Assembly: GCA_023014335.1 (NCBI GenBank)
Contig: JAECYW010000003.1
Coordinates: 124,001-188,000 of the forward strand
Reading direction: 5' to 3'
Origin: Galerina marginata
Lineage: Eukaryota; Basidiomycota; Agaricomycetes; Agaricales; Galerinaceae
Length of the DNA: 64,000 bases
Below the pieces are notes generated by a model. It was not told where the DNA came from. It did not search any database and saw only the letters and a program-made list of their open reading frames with translations. The position numbers and the translations under genes were made by a program. Shown one piece after another: positions 23,572-35,548 of this stretch; position 1 is the first letter of the stretch; every line of letters begins with the position of its first letter.

Positions 23572-24552
23572 TATGCGTTTGAGCAGTTGGAGTTCGACGG
23601 TGATAAATTTCGGTAAGGTGGAATGTAATATGGTGAAGCACTATACAACTTGACCGTTCTATTAATCAGCTGAATTTTACTAAGTTCACTGATCGCTGAC
23701 TTGCCTTGTTGCACGGTTCGTCTCACTGATACGCACGGTTTCCTTTTTGCTAACGAGCGGTTAGTGAACCGTCTGAGTACGGGGCCCGGGAATGTTCCAT
23801 ATGGCAAAAATGATCGTGTGGTTGGTTCAACCAAGCTCTTCCCTTTGGTTAAACCGAGACAGATCTAAATATCCGGTATCCAAATAATTTACAGTCTTGT
23901 AGTTCAGGTTTCCTTGCCTGTAGTCTCAATTTCTATTACATTTTAGATACTCTGTGTCTGTTAGCTTATTTCGATTTTATTTAACTGACACTACAGTCGA
24001 AGTACACGGCAGGAGGAGGTGGGGATATCCACACTGATCAACACTTTCCTAATCCAGCTTAAAATCAAGGGAACCATGAGAAAGGTTCTGAATTAGCAAG
24101 GTCACGATCGACAATTCAGATCCCCGGATTAAATATTCCGCAAGTGGGAAGATGTCCCATCTTGATCAACACAGATTAAGTAACCCAGGAGGAACTTGAC
24201 ATTTTATAACTCAGTGACGAAGTCGTAAATTCACCCCCCAACTTTCGACCCAACAGTCACTCTGCTTTTCCCGCTCGATCCGATTTTGCTATCCAAATTG
24301 TTGTTGCTTTTACGGCAAGAACACCTTTGATAGCAATGAACTGTGAGTATTTATTCGCTCTATAAACTCGGGGTGGCGTGATACTGATGATGTCAAGCAC
24401 TTTAGCGCCAACTACGCCTTCAATTGCAATAAACTGTGAGTATTTATTCGCTCTATGAACTTGGGGTGGTGATACTAACATTGAGCACTCTAGCACCACC
24501 TCTGACGACTCTTGGAAGTGGTCTAAGCCGGTTCTGGAACCACAAGGTGACT
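23572..24552. other. Intergenic region; divergent promoters
   Basis: Lies between the 5' ends of the 741-aa gene (minus) and the viroplasmin-domain gene (plus). No further gene seen. It contains the tandem duplication annotated at 24315-24500. Confidence 0.5.
24315..24500 (+). repeat. Tandem duplication of about 105 bp upstream of the viroplasmin-domain gene
   Basis: Two units share AACTGTGAGTATTTATTCGC followed by TCTATRAACTYGGGGTGG, and then CAAGCACTTTAGC or TGAGCACTCTAGC. The TATTTATT stretch in each unit is a possible TATA element, so the promoter appears to be duplicated. Confidence 0.65.
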
Positions 24553-25373
24553 ATGTCGGGCTCTGGGGAAAAAACAGCCAACTCCACGTCGTCCTTGTCT
24601 GAGAAGTCAGTGGGGTCAGCGAAGCACGGTCCTCAAGTCGGACAAAATAATCGCGAAGGTAATTAATTTGCCATTACTCACCGGTCCTTGTCGACTAACC
24701 CATCCTTCTAGACGGTACGGATCCCATGCAAGAGCTTAGATTCTATGCGGTCTGTATTGGCCGTGATCCCGGCCTGTTCTCCGATCCGTAAGTCATAACC
24801 TACTGCGTCACCAATTTGGCTGATGCACCATCATTCCTTCTAGTACTCTCATCCCACCCAATACCGAGGGCATTCCGGGTGCCCTGGTTCTCAAGTTTCG
24901 TACTCAACCCGAGGCCGAAAGGGCATTTTATGATGCGCTTCGCGCTGGCCAGGTGCAGCGTGTCACAGTTGTTAAAGGTGAACAACGCTTGGACATTTCC
25001 CACCTAGGAACAATTCCAGGCGGACAAGGTAAGCTGGCCGTTGTGGATCACTCTTTTTAATGCTAAGTGGACTCATAGCTGGTGCTACTACAAGTCCTGG
25101 TAAACACTGGGCCGTCATTATAGGGCGAGAGCCAGGGGTATTCAATCGCTCGTAAGCTGTATACCTTTTCAAATTCCATTCCTATCGCCTCACCATTAAT
25201 ACAGAGCTGATGTCTCTGCGAGCACGAGTGGCATCCCAGGTGCGCGCTGTACTAAGCACGACACTTACGCCGATGCGTTCCTGGAATTTCAAAATGCTTT
25301 GGTAGCGGGACAGGTGAAGAGGGTAATCCTGAACATTGATAGAGTGGTTCTAACTCTAGCGGATTTTCTCTGA
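24553..25373 (+). CDS. KDZ-A cargo: protein with two viroplasmin/RNase H1 N-terminal-like domains
   Basis: Five exons, 24553-24658, 24712-24787, 24844-25028, 25079-25151 and 25205-25373, give 202 aa with all phases matched. After a Ser-rich N-terminus come two homologous modules: FYAVCIGRDPGLFSDP ... GIPGALVLKF ... EAERAFYDAL and WAVIIGREPGVFNRS ... GIPGARCTKH ... DAFLEFQNAL. The pattern (Y/W)AV-x-x-GR-x-PG-(I/L/V)-(Y/F), a central G-x-x-GA and a terminal A-x-x-F helix is that of the caulimovirus viroplasmin / RNase H1 hybrid-binding domain (Cauli_VI family). That domain binds RNA-DNA hybrids or double-stranded RNA in RNase H1. No RNase H catalytic domain is present. Such proteins are frequent in mushroom genomes. 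A role for this one in transposition is inference. Confidence 0.75.
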
Positions 25374-28311
25374 TTTAGCTAGCTTTGTACTACCAACGAT
25401 GAATGCCATTTATTTCGTTTTCTTCAGTTATTTATAAGGCATTTGAAGTGTACCAGTTCCTGAATCATGTTCCATTAAAACATCGCTCTTGAGTCCACGC
25501 TCAATACTGTTGCTTGTGATTATTGTCTACGGCCGGTTTGAACCTTAGAATGAGCAAAGTACGAAGGTAGTAAAATTCTTACTGTACTCACAATAGCCAC
25601 AACTCCAACCCCAGCGGTGATAATATATGCCGACGCCTTCTTCGCGAGGCTATACTACCATGGATTTGTCTTCGTAGGACAGAACAAAAGAAAGAAAAAG
25701 TCGGCGCTGAATATTATGATTACCAACACGCAGAAAACGGTGGTGATCGTGGCGCTGAATTATTCAGAAATACAGTAACTAGTGGGCTGAATCTATATGA
25801 GTTCCGGGCATTCACCATGACTTTTCATAAGTGTGAATGCCAGAATATCTCTGGATAGCACATTTCTGTTGCTGTTAAGGCCTGATGCATCTAAACTTAG
25901 ACGCTTTCGGGTTCCCGCTCTAGAGGTTAGGGAGGAGCGCTCAGTCAATTGGACTCTTGTGTCTCAGCTAGTTTGTATGCACTCGGTGAGACATTCTCAC
26001 AGGCTACTTTATATTATCTAGGAACTGCAGAAGGTAATAATTTACCAACCTAACGAGTCAAACAGGTTAACCAGCCAACCAACCTTAAGTTGGTACTTGA
26101 GATGCATGTATTCTGAGCCTAGTGAGGTGTTAACGTTGTATTTGCCGGGATTTTAATCAGTAGCTATGTCTCTCACTAAGAAATCGATTAACAAAACCCC
26201 AGAAAATGAGTGAAATGAGCGAGACTCAAAGAAGATCTAAACATGCTTGGTCACCGCCTCGGTTTAGGATTTGATCGTGCAGTAAAAGCTCCAAGGTCAA
26301 TCCAGAATTGTATACCAGCCTAAACAAACAGAGTATTGTAGTTCAGAGCTATTATTACTCTAGTTCGTCATATAAAAGGTTACGTGGCAAATTTCAATCG
26401 TATTCAGGGAGTTTGGCGGGGTAGAGGATTGATTCTAGCAGTGACAGCACATATTTCGACACTTGGCTCCGTAATTTGAATTAATTTGTTCAAGGAGGAC
26501 ATTTTATAGTGCGTATTATGGCCAGGGGTTAGACAATTTTTCTGCTTTCAAGCACATTCGGGCAATGGACGGTTGATATTTGCATTCTCGGGGCACGACT
26601 CAAGTACTCTCACTTTCATTGAACTCTCCCGTGCAGTTTTCCTTATCATCTGCTGACCCTTGTATCTCACAAGTCAATTGCATTGATAGTACATTGGAAA
26701 TTTATCTGACCAACGTGAACGACAGGTCGAAGCAGCAGTCCAGGTCCTCCACCAAGTTGAACTTCGGCGTCTAATTTCGGCGTTTAATTTGGAATGGAGC
26801 GTGTTCCGCTTTGCCTTGTCACTTTCCTTCACTGGCTGGCCGTTGTCTTTTCCAATGATGTTATCAGCAGATAGTACTAGTATCTAGATCGGTATCCTGG
26901 TATGTAGGGTCGAGCAGCTTGGCCACAGTACGCCACATAATAACACAGGCGCAGTCATACTGCGTCACTTCATCTACAGACTGCATTGTTAGAGTACCGC
27001 TATCAAAAGACTATCTGTCGAGCGCCCTTAATATATTTTTAATACTCTCTGCGATTTCCAGTTCGAAGTCAAATAAACAAAATGTCGTCAAAACGATGTT
27101 TACGAGATATCGTCAGAACGATATTCCATTCATGAACTCTGTAAACGAACTGTCTCAGATTTCCTCAAATCGTAAAGTATAACATTCATTGGCGCCGTCT
27201 ACTTTGCACCATGGACCGCTGGCTGCCTGACAGCTAATCCAACATCAACTCCATTCTCCATAGCCCAATATCGAGCCTCTCCATCGAAAATTTGCCAATT
27301 GCCACGACACCGTCTGCAGGCCAAGTATGACATTGACCGGCACCATTTACTTTACACGCAAACATCTATCTAGTCAATGCAGTCACAATGCCAAGCTTCC
27401 ACCACGGTACCACCTAAAATTCGGCTTTCGCGAGCCAGCAAGTCAAGGCACCGCAACTCAAAGTCACAAACTGTGATTAATGTGACATCCCCATCACTTG
27501 TCTTGTCAACGCGGAATAGGCGCGCGGAAACTGCACAGGTGGCTTTTCACCGTTTGTAGCAGTATAGGTAGATAGCTTAGTGTGTCTGTAACCCCAGAAA
27601 ATTGACCTTTCTTGCAAATAGTAAGTTTCTGTAATATATATCTCAAGTCCATCCTTGAAGGCGACCGGTGAGCGTGCCAGAAGCGACATTCTGATTTCAT
27701 ATGGGGAAAGTTCCTATTTTATTGCTGAAACAGTGGGAAGAAAGGCTACGGATGGACTACGGATGGATATTCCTCCCTTCTTTCCTTGGGCTCGGTAGTG
27801 GTGGGGCCTAAACGAACACATGATGCTGCAATCTTAAGAATCACACGCACCCGGCGGAAGCCGTACCTGACACAGCCACAATCATCGGTCCCAGGCTTAT
27901 CAAAGGCGCTTCTGGAAATGCCTCTGATAAGCGCCGCTTCGGTTTTGTGTGTGCTACACCCCGTCCATACATGCTCAAGGAGTTTAGATCCATTATAAAT
28001 GGTTATGAAGAAGAATACAAGCTGTTTAAAGGGAGTGACAGTATCTCTGAGCGTTGTGGTTGAATATTTCTCATTTTTACTTTATTTCAAATCAACTGAT
28101 CTAAATTTACCGCTTCCTAATTGAGGAGGGCATCATATGGCTTCGACTTGGCCAAGATTCTAATTCTGGAAGTTGGTAACATGGCGTTATATCCGGGAAA
28201 ATCGGGGCTCAAGAACTGTACAAAGGCAGGCGTATTTTATCACTCTGTCAATCACACCTTCTTCGTTTCACTTGTCCAAATTAAGTACTTCGCTTAACTG
28301 GTTATCGGACT
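25374..28311. other. No gene supported; one hairpin repeat
   Basis: About 2.9 kb of KDZ-A with only short open frames (for example 26580-26774 and 26919-27182), none with a domain or joining splice sites. The segment 27780-27960 contains repeat M, shared with KDZ-B. Confidence 0.45.
27780..27960 (+). repeat. Repeat M, copy 1 (hairpin-bearing, shared with KDZ-B)
   Basis: The stretch GACACAGCCACAATCATCGG ... GCTTATC ... AAATGCCTCT ... GATAAGCGCCGCTTC matches the reverse complement of about 41760-41845. GCTTATC and GATAAGC form hairpin arms. Confidence 0.6.
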
Positions 28312-28806
28312 ATGCCTCAGTCAACGGACGAAGGAGAATCACAAGATCAACACATCGAGGTGCTCTGTGGCGACCCAAATTGCCGGAACGCGAACTGTGT
28401 GTCGCATGCATATGTGGAACTTATTATTTATCATGGGGTAAATGCTTGATTCTCTCATGCGTGGAGACCATATGACTGACTACGGGGCGCCTAGAAGCGT
28501 GGAGAACTCCCCCTGAACTGGTTTGGTCGGTTTGACGATGGATATTTTGTGTTCGCATTCGATCAGCACCTGCGACACATCACCAATGGATCAACCACGG
28601 AATTTATGATGTATTCCCCATTTGAAGAGTGTTCTTGGGTGGAATTCGACCAATTCCAAAAAGTCTCATCAGCCGTCGTAGGACCGCTCTTACTCAGAGC
28701 AAGTGATTATCCGGATAGCCAGTGTTTGGGACTACCGCATTTTGTCAAGAAGATTCATCAAAACGTTTACGCGGCTCCCGCTGTTCCCGCCAGATATCGG
28801 GTATAG
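28312..28806 (+). CDS. KDZ-A cargo: 145-aa protein of unknown function
   Basis: Two exons, 28312-28437 and 28495-28806, joined by a 57-nt GT-AG intron in phase 0. The first exon has a short Cys cluster (VLCGDPNCRNANCVSHAYVE). The second has an aromatic-rich segment (LPLNWFGRFDDGYFVFAFDQ) and ends QNVYAAPAVPARYRV. No family recognised. It converges on the minus-strand 363-aa gene, with 106 bases between the stop codons. Confidence 0.55.
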
Positions 28807-28912
28807 GAGAATGTTTCACCGACAGAAAATTCCAGTCACATGGGAGGTTGCGAAAGAGGGGAATTGTTTGAATAAGACGCGTATTTACAAAAGAAAAGCC
28901 ATCAAATGTAAC

Positions 28913-30316
28913 CTAAAGTAGCTGTGGATCAAGTTGCGGATCGACTCCAAGTTTTTCTGCAAGTTGCTGAAATCGTAGGTCTTTCTCCAGCACCTGATGT
29001 TTGAGACGATCTACTTCCAGAGACATAATATTATTTTCGACTTGAGACTTCTTGAGCTGTAGAGCGAGCGTAAGAGCATCAGAACGACGCGACTGAAGTA
29101 AATCGGTCATCAGCTGATGCATATCATTCGCCAAATCCTCAACCCTCGATGGTGCATCGCGGAGTAAGCGAGGAGAAGTATAATGGATGGTAGAACCGAC
29201 GCCACTAGGATGCTGGGCGCCGATGAAAAGCCAACATCCAGTAGTAGCTGCAAGATCGTCACACTGGCGGTGGTAAATACAAGCGCGTGTAAGCGAGACA
29301 AGGGCGGTACTTTACCTTTTCTACTATCCGGTTCATGTTCTCCAGAAAACGTCTACTTGCGGTTTTGGAAATAGGGATGCCATCTGGTCGCGGATGCTTG
29401 CGGACAATCTCTGATACAGTGTACTTAGTTAGTAATATTAATCCGGGTCTGAATAGAAGTCTTACCATGTCGATCAGCCCCTCTCATTGCTCCATGAACG
29501 TAGCCATATTTTGGATTTGCCTTTGTAGCGCGCACAGATTTGGCTTGGACCTGCCTTTCGGAGGATGGTGAGGCAGGCTGTGACGCAGATAGCAGAGCAG
29601 AAGGACTCCGAGCTGTCTCTACAAGGCTTGGAGACGATCGAGGCAGCTGCCCAAGGTGACTCCCATTTTCTGGCTCTCCCGCGCTTGAAGTTGGTGCCGT
29701 AAACTGACATTCGAATACCCTTAGATCTTGGAAAAACTGGAATGAAGTCACATACCGATTCAGAGACACCAGATTCATTAGAAAATGCTTGGCCTGGAGG
29801 TCCAGGCATGATAGGGAGCCCTGCTACCTGGCTAACGTGTCAGCCTGCGGTTTGGTTGAGACGGAAATTTGCTTACTGAGCTTGAAGCATCGGAAATGGC
29901 ATGCTGAATACTCAAACTAGTTGCAGACAGATTCTTTGAAATATCAGTACAAATTAGGAGACCATGATGTCAAAGAACAAACCTTCAAGAGTTGTTGCTC
30001 TCGAAGAAATCGTTGACCGGATTTTGTATGTTCGCATTGAGACTGAAGTGGTTCTCCCGGACACCTTCGACATTTCCGAGGAATAGGGGAACTGATAGAA
30101 GCTGCCGCCTAAGTTGATGATAAGAGACATTTAATCCCCAAATTCTTTGTATATGACACGGACCTCTTCCTGTGCTTGAAGATACTCTCGACCTTCTGGA
30201 CTGTGCTTGCACTGACTGCGAAGGGGTTTGTCCGGGCACTGTGTACAATGCAAGACGGCACGAGACTTTGATGGCGAGGAGCTTGCTCGAGTAATACGTG
30301 GAGTTCTAGAGGCCAT
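28913..30316 (-). CDS. KDZ-A cargo: 363-aa protein with Cys repeats and a C-terminal coiled coil
   Basis: Seven exons: 30316-30164, 30108-29983, 29933-29877, 29827-29756, 29703-29466, 29410-29316 and 29263-28913. All joins are in phase, giving 363 aa. The N-terminus repeats a possible zinc-binding motif twice: CTQCPDKPLRSQCKH in exon 1 and CRRCPGEPLQSQCEH in exon 2 (C-x2-C-P-x3-PL-x-SQC-x-H). A Ser/Pro-rich linker follows, then a domain in the last exon (GCWLFIGAQHPSGVGSTIHY) and a leucine-rich coiled coil (LTLALQLKKSQVENNIMSLE onward). It is co-oriented with the transposase and begins 243 bases after the transposase stop. The placement suggests a partner protein of the transposon, but that is inference and the family is unknown to me. 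Confidence 0.7.
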
Positions 30317-30558
30317 GATGCCTATCGCCGTCGTGGAGGTATGAGTATGAGAGTAAAAAAAGGAAGCGATCTATTCCTTTTTTATATAGGACGTATAGTG
30401 GTTTGTAGGTATGACAATTTTTATTTTTTACAGAGCCGGGACAAGTCGTAGGAGCATACCATTTCTTATTTATAGACCACTGTCTGCCGTCCACTTGGTT
30501 AGGTTAATCCATCAGAGAAAGGAATCAGTGTAGGAATGAATAATCATGTATATTATAT

Positions 30559-33500
30559 TTATAAAATGTCGATGCCTTTAATACGGAGGCGATTCCAGAT
30601 TGATAGAAAGACTTTGGTATATACTATAGCCCGGTCTTGGCCCATGTACCTGATTGACTTTCGAATTCTGGTTAAACCTCCATTGCCGCATTCACCAGCG
30701 CTGCTGTTAAGACGAAGAAGACGTGGGTCGGTAGCTTCGTATGTGGTTAGAAAGGATGAATCACAACACTTTGTGTGATCCGGTGCGTGGAAAGCGTCAA
30801 TAACAAAGAGCGTGTCTTGAAAAAATTCCGGTTCCCGTAGCATGCAATATGGCTGAAGAGCACAGGCAAAGTCATAAACGATGACCTTTGGCGCCCTCTC
30901 CCATCGGGTGTAAAGGGCAGAAAACACATCGTTCCTTCCCTCGGCGAGGGGGATACAATGAAAACCATAGCTGATGCTATGGGTACACCATGCGACCATA
31001 ATTCCGCCTGTAAGTTTCTTTGGGGAGTACCTTGAGTAGTACTTTCGACAACCTCCTTTATTTTCAGAGCCAGGATCTGCTCCCTTTTCCTCTTTGAGCT
31101 TCGGGTATTCCGGTCTATGTCGAATTTTCGGCATTGGGTAATAGCAACCAGTCTGCAAGCTTCTTAAATTAATTTTTACGCAAAGAGATTGTGAACTTAC
31201 TTCTTTCCAATCGTCTGTATCTTCTTCAAGAATAGTTGATGGTGGGTCAGTAGGATGTACGAGAAGAGTCTGGCGGATAAGTTCGGCTCGAAGAAATAAC
31301 CACTGTGAGAGTCCGTACGTGTAGACCGAAACATTGCCATATGTCTGAAATTCATACTGCAAGACGTTGTACAGTGCAGGGATATGTATCAGACCTGATA
31401 GGCTAGATTGGTCACGTTTGTTTAGGAACTCCTGGAGGTTTAGGATAGCTGGACGATTCATCATTTGCAGTGCAGACTCCTCGGCGTTAATCTGGCATAA
31501 TCCTGTCAAGTATCACAATAAATGGGTAAGAAAGTAGAAGTCTACCTGGAGAAACAATTTTCGATAGACAGTTGGCGGTTCTCCCTGCGTTAAAACTGCA
31601 CTGTGTCCAAACCAATGCGAAAAAAGGCTTCCGAAACTGGGATTGAGGGCAGCAAGCCTTTCCACAATCACTGGTATTAAATCTAAGCGATTTTGAATGG
31701 CCTGTCGTTTACGAGAGATTGATATCTGTTTCTGCGAATAATTGACTTGTTGAGTATCCTCGTCCTGGGACAGACCGGAATCGGTGGAACTGTCGTTATT
31801 CAAATCGACGTCTGGGTGATCAGAATTAATACTGATACCCTCAGACATGAAACTTTTCGCAAAGAGAGATGGGCCGCTAAGAACCATTCTGATCTGTTTT
31901 CGAAGAGTTAAATCAGGAATAAATTGCTGGTTTCGGACCCGTATAGTGTGCTCTCGAACTGAGGACCTGGTTGGGTGGATGATTGTTGGCGGTTGGATAG
32001 ATGAGAGCATGTTCCTCCGGTTAAATGCAATAGAGACCCCGTCGAATATAAGTGCTTCCGGAGATGGGCCGCATTTTGAACACACTGTATTCTCGTCAAG
32101 CTGTAATAGCCGAACATATGAGAACCAGACAGTACTAAAAGTTTGGTGTCCAATAAATGGACGGGTTGCATTGGAGGATTCGTACCGCCGAGCCATAACG
32201 GAAACCCAAGACCGAATTGGCGTCTCAGAGGTCGTGTAAGCCGCAATGAAGTCGTCGAGAAGTTGATGGGTAAAGAGAATTCGGTTATTCCAGTTGAAAA
32301 GGCCAATCTCTCGACAATCAGGACCAACACAGCGTTTCTTGCATGCTAGGCACTGCTGAAGTTCGATCACAGAGTCCCAGGAGGTTTTGATATCATATAT
32401 AATGCAAGGACACTTGATGGTTTCTGAGAACGGGTTATACAGCACTCTTTCAGATTTACAACAACAGGTTGCAGTTTCTCCCCGGATAGAAATAAATTCT
32501 GGAGCTCCGTTGAGGTGGATAATAGGTGGAGGAGATGGATCTGACGGTATTCGGGCCCAAATCGGGGCCGGGAGTGCTCTGTAGGACACTGATTCGGTTG
32601 AGCGACTAGTTGCGTGTCGAACAGGTGGATCTAGTTTGTCTTATTAGCCAATTTATTACAAGTAAGGAAGGAGAATTACCCTGATATCGGATGTCGGTCT
32701 CATTTACGGTAGGATCCCGGGCAAGAATATCAGCGTGAATGTGCTGCTGTAAAGAATGGCGAGCGTCTTGAATATGTGCACAATTTAATATGCCGCTGTC
32801 TTGATTACACGTCCATAGTCCACTCCCGTCGTTCCGCCCGACATACTCGACAGCCGCTCGGTTTTTTATTGTTGGAAGTCGATGGGAAGGTGTAGAAATT
32901 ATGTTGAAATAAATATCATCGTCTTGCTCTTGATATCGCAACACAAGAATTGGACGATCATCAATGTCTTGGATTTTGGTGAACATTTATCAATTATTTA
33001 GCTCATTAAGCATACCTGATACATCAGTGCTTGGAGGGAAACGCTCATGGCCGTAGTCCATCATGTACCGGCTATGGAAACAAATTCCATTGCGCCTGTG
33101 GTTAGGGCACATGCACACAAAAGCCTGGTCCATCCCAATATTCATTTGCTGGATGTGGTACCAAGACATCTAAAAGTGAAACATCAGAATCAAGATTAAT
33201 CGAGGATACTCAGAAGAGTAAGCGGACCGTGACTGTTCGTTGAATCTCATTCCAACCTCGGACAAGATACAGACGGGATGATAGCTGATAAAACCCGCAT
33301 TCTTCGGCAAATACAGATTCCACAAAATATTGGTAATTGGTAATATCCAGTTCGTTCACGGTGCCTGTGTTATTGCCAGGAATATCAAAGCTTGGATGGT
33401 CAATAGGGTCGTCCCATGACCAGCCGCTAGGACCAGGCGACTCGGGCGGCGAGTTTGAAGTCCTGTGCTGGCTTAGTGGAACTGCGTCTATCCCCAAGAC

Positions 33501-33761
33501 TGGAAGTGGAGATGGTATCGGAATGGTAGCAGAAATGGAAATGGGATTTGCATGAAGATCATCTGTGTGGGGCAGCGTGGCGGGACGATCCTGCTCTGAT
33601 CGAGTTCGCTTACGTCGTTTTTGCCTGGATCGTGCTTCCTTTCTGTGTGGAGTCACAATGTTCGATTGATCAAGCTGTGAGTCTGGTTTAATGAGACTGA
33701 TTCGTTGAGTTGGGGAGGAAGGAACAGTGGAGAATTTGATTCGAGGGTGTTCAGGCTCCAT
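30559..33761 (-). CDS. KDZ transposase of KDZ-A (Cys-cluster type), intact
   Basis: Six exons: 33761-33228, 33169-33016, 32967-32680, 32639-31546, 31491-31201 and 31152-30559. All phases agree, giving 984 aa with no internal stop. The N-terminal 180 residues are disordered with a basic stretch (RKEARSRQKRRKRTRS). A SWIM-like motif follows (CMCPNHRRNGICFH, C-x-C-xn-C-x-H), then C..H motifs in exon 3. Exon 4 carries a cysteine cluster (TCCCKS, IKCPCIIYD, CLACKKRCVGPDCRE, GLFNWNN, LLDDF) of the CxC type found with KDZ transposases; I cannot tell CxC4 from CxC5 without a profile. The last exon has the KDZ catalytic core pattern VIVYDFACALQPYCMLREPE then FVIDAFHAPDHTKC, followed by an ECGNGGL segment. 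It would catalyse DNA cut and paste at the element ends. Confidence 0.85.
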
Positions 33762-33958
33762 ATCAGCAATAAGTGGAAAGATAAAGGGAGAAGGCTGGCA
33801 AATAAATTACAATTTGCGATGTTTAGTGCCATAAACAGCCAACCGCAATCTGGTACAGACATACAAGACAGTGAGTTAATTAACGTGATATGAGCGTGCC
33901 CATCTATTTGAAAAAATGATGTCTGTAGGCACTGTATTTTTCGGGTCATTTAAGAACA

Positions 33959-34400
33959 GTTTGTGTGTACCACAATTCCTGAATCTGGGGAATGTGATAC
34001 ACGCACACTCTATTAGTCAAATGAGCAAAATGTGGTAGATGTGTACGCTATTTCTCTAATTTGGGAAATGTGGTAGATGTGTACGCTATTTCTCTAATTT
34101 GGGAAATGTGGTAGAGGCGCATGGCATTTCTGTGATCGAGGAAATGTGGTACGGGCGCACATCATTCCTCCAATTGAGGAAATATGGTACATACACACAG
34201 CATTTCTCTGATCAAGGAAATGTGGTACATACACTCAGTATTTCTCTAATCTAAAAATTGTGGTAGACGTGCACGGCATTTCTTTGATCGCAGAAATCTG
34301 GTACATGCGCAGGACACTGGTCTGACTGGGAAATATGGTATAAGTGCACGGTATTTATCTGCTTTGGGAAAGGCAGTACACAATTCTTGGACGGAAAACA
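33959..34400 (+). repeat. Right subterminal short tandem repeats, about 45-bp unit
   Basis: Units of the type GAAATGTGGTAGATGTGTAC then GCTATTTCTCTAATTTGG recur about nine times, getting more variable toward 34400. Confidence 0.75.
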
Positions 34401-35260
34401 CTGTTGAGGAAAGGTGGTAGGACGCTACCACAATTCTCCGACGTCAAAATCCGGTATGTCCATTCCGAATTTACTCTGTTGAGGAAAAGTGGTAGGGCAC
34501 TACCACAATTCATCAACGGCAAAATCCCGTACATCCATTCTTAATTTACACTGTTGTGGAAAAGTGGTAGGGCGCTACCACAATTAGTCAATGGAAAAAT
34601 CCGGTATGTCCATTCCAGATTTACTCTGTTGAGGAAAAGTGATAGGGCCCTACCACAATTCGTCAATGGCAAAATTTCGTACGTCAATTCCAAATTTACA
34701 CTGTTGCGGAAAAGTGGTAGGCCGCTACCACAATTCATCAATAGCAAAATCCGTACGTCCATTCCAGATTTACTCTGTTGAGGAAAAGTGATAGGGTGCT
34801 ACCACAATTTGTCAATGGCAAAATTTCGTACGGCCATTCCGAATTTTCACTGTTGCGGAAAAGTGGTAGGGCGCTACCACAGTTCATCAATGGCAAAATC
34901 CTGTACGTCCATTCCAGATTTACTTTGTTGAGGAAAAGTGATAGAGCCCTACCACAATTTGTCAATGGCAAAATTTCGTACGTCCATTCCGAATTTACAC
35001 TGTTGCGGAAAAGTGGTAGGGCGCTACCACAATTCGTCAAAGGCAAAATCCGGTACGTCCATTCCGAATTCACTCTGTTGAGGAAAAGTGGTAGGACGAT
35101 ACCACAGTTCTTCAACGGAAAATTTGATTCATTGAGTCTAAGGAGAAATGGTAGGGCCCTACCACAATTCCTCGACAACCAGAATATGGTATGTTCAACT
35201 CAAATTCACTTTGTTGGGGATATATGGTAGGACACTACCACATTTGCTCTGCAACAAAAA
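34400..35260 (+). repeat. Right subterminal palindromic tandem array, about 73-bp unit
   Basis: About twelve units, spaced roughly 72-76 bases. Each has the palindrome GTGGTAG, a GGCG-type loop and CTACCAC, followed by ACAATTCGTCAATGGCAAAA and CGTACGTCCATTC or close variants. Alternate units carry GTGATAG in place of GTGGTAG, pointing to a dimeric higher-order unit. Overlapping open frames on both strands here (for example 34738-35178 and 34778-35230) are products of the repeat. Confidence 0.9.
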
Positions 35261-35477
35261 GAACTTGTCGATAGTTGAATTATGACTATTTGAAGCAATA
35301 CGGTAGGTGTGTATTATATTCCCCTACCTCAGAAAATGCTGTTTCTCCTTACTGAATTTCTTGCGCCCATGGCTCGAACCACGTCTCAAGATACGGTACA
35401 CAGGAACCACATTTATTCAAATAATTAATGCAATGCCGTATCCTCTCACCGAATCATTACATCGCGTTCAGTCACTG

Positions 35478-35548
35478 CACTCAGTACGGTGTGAGGACGT
35501 GATTAGCGTGCGGTGCGCTTTAGCGTCAGGGGACCATGCTTCCTGCCC
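35478..35548 (-). repeat. KDZ-A right terminal inverted repeat (imperfect)
   Basis: Reverse complement begins GGGGCAGGAAGCATGG and has TGAC at bases 22-25, GCGCAC near 32-37 and CACACCGTAC near 57-66, matching the spacing at the left end. Confidence 0.6.

Larger units (their letters stand above)
17140..35548 (-). mobile_element. KDZ-A: 18.4-kb KDZ DNA transposon with cargo
   Basis: The borders are set by the interrupted membrane protein gene and by the 9-bp direct repeat CTTATTACT on both sides. Reading inward from each end, the termini are imperfect inverted repeats: TGAC falls at bases 22-25 from both ends, followed by similar A/CGCAC-rich sequence and CACACCGTAC about 55-65 bases in. Palindromic subterminal arrays lie at 17550-18540 and 33960-35260. 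Inside are a KDZ transposase (30559-33761) and five other spliced genes (19093-20160, 20771-23571, 24553-25373, 28312-28806, 28913-30316). The transposase frame is intact, so the element may be autonomous. Which of the other genes serve transposition is unknown. Confidence 0.85.

Noticed and set aside
34738..35230. Overlapping repeat-containing open frames on both strands (146 and 150 aa)
   Set aside because: The 73-bp units average a multiple of three often enough to stay open on both strands; these are products of the palindromic array at the transposon end.
35365..35390. Possible tRNA T-arm (GGTTCGAGCC on the minus strand)
   Set aside because: The flanking bases do not form the T stem and no anticodon or acceptor stem could be placed.
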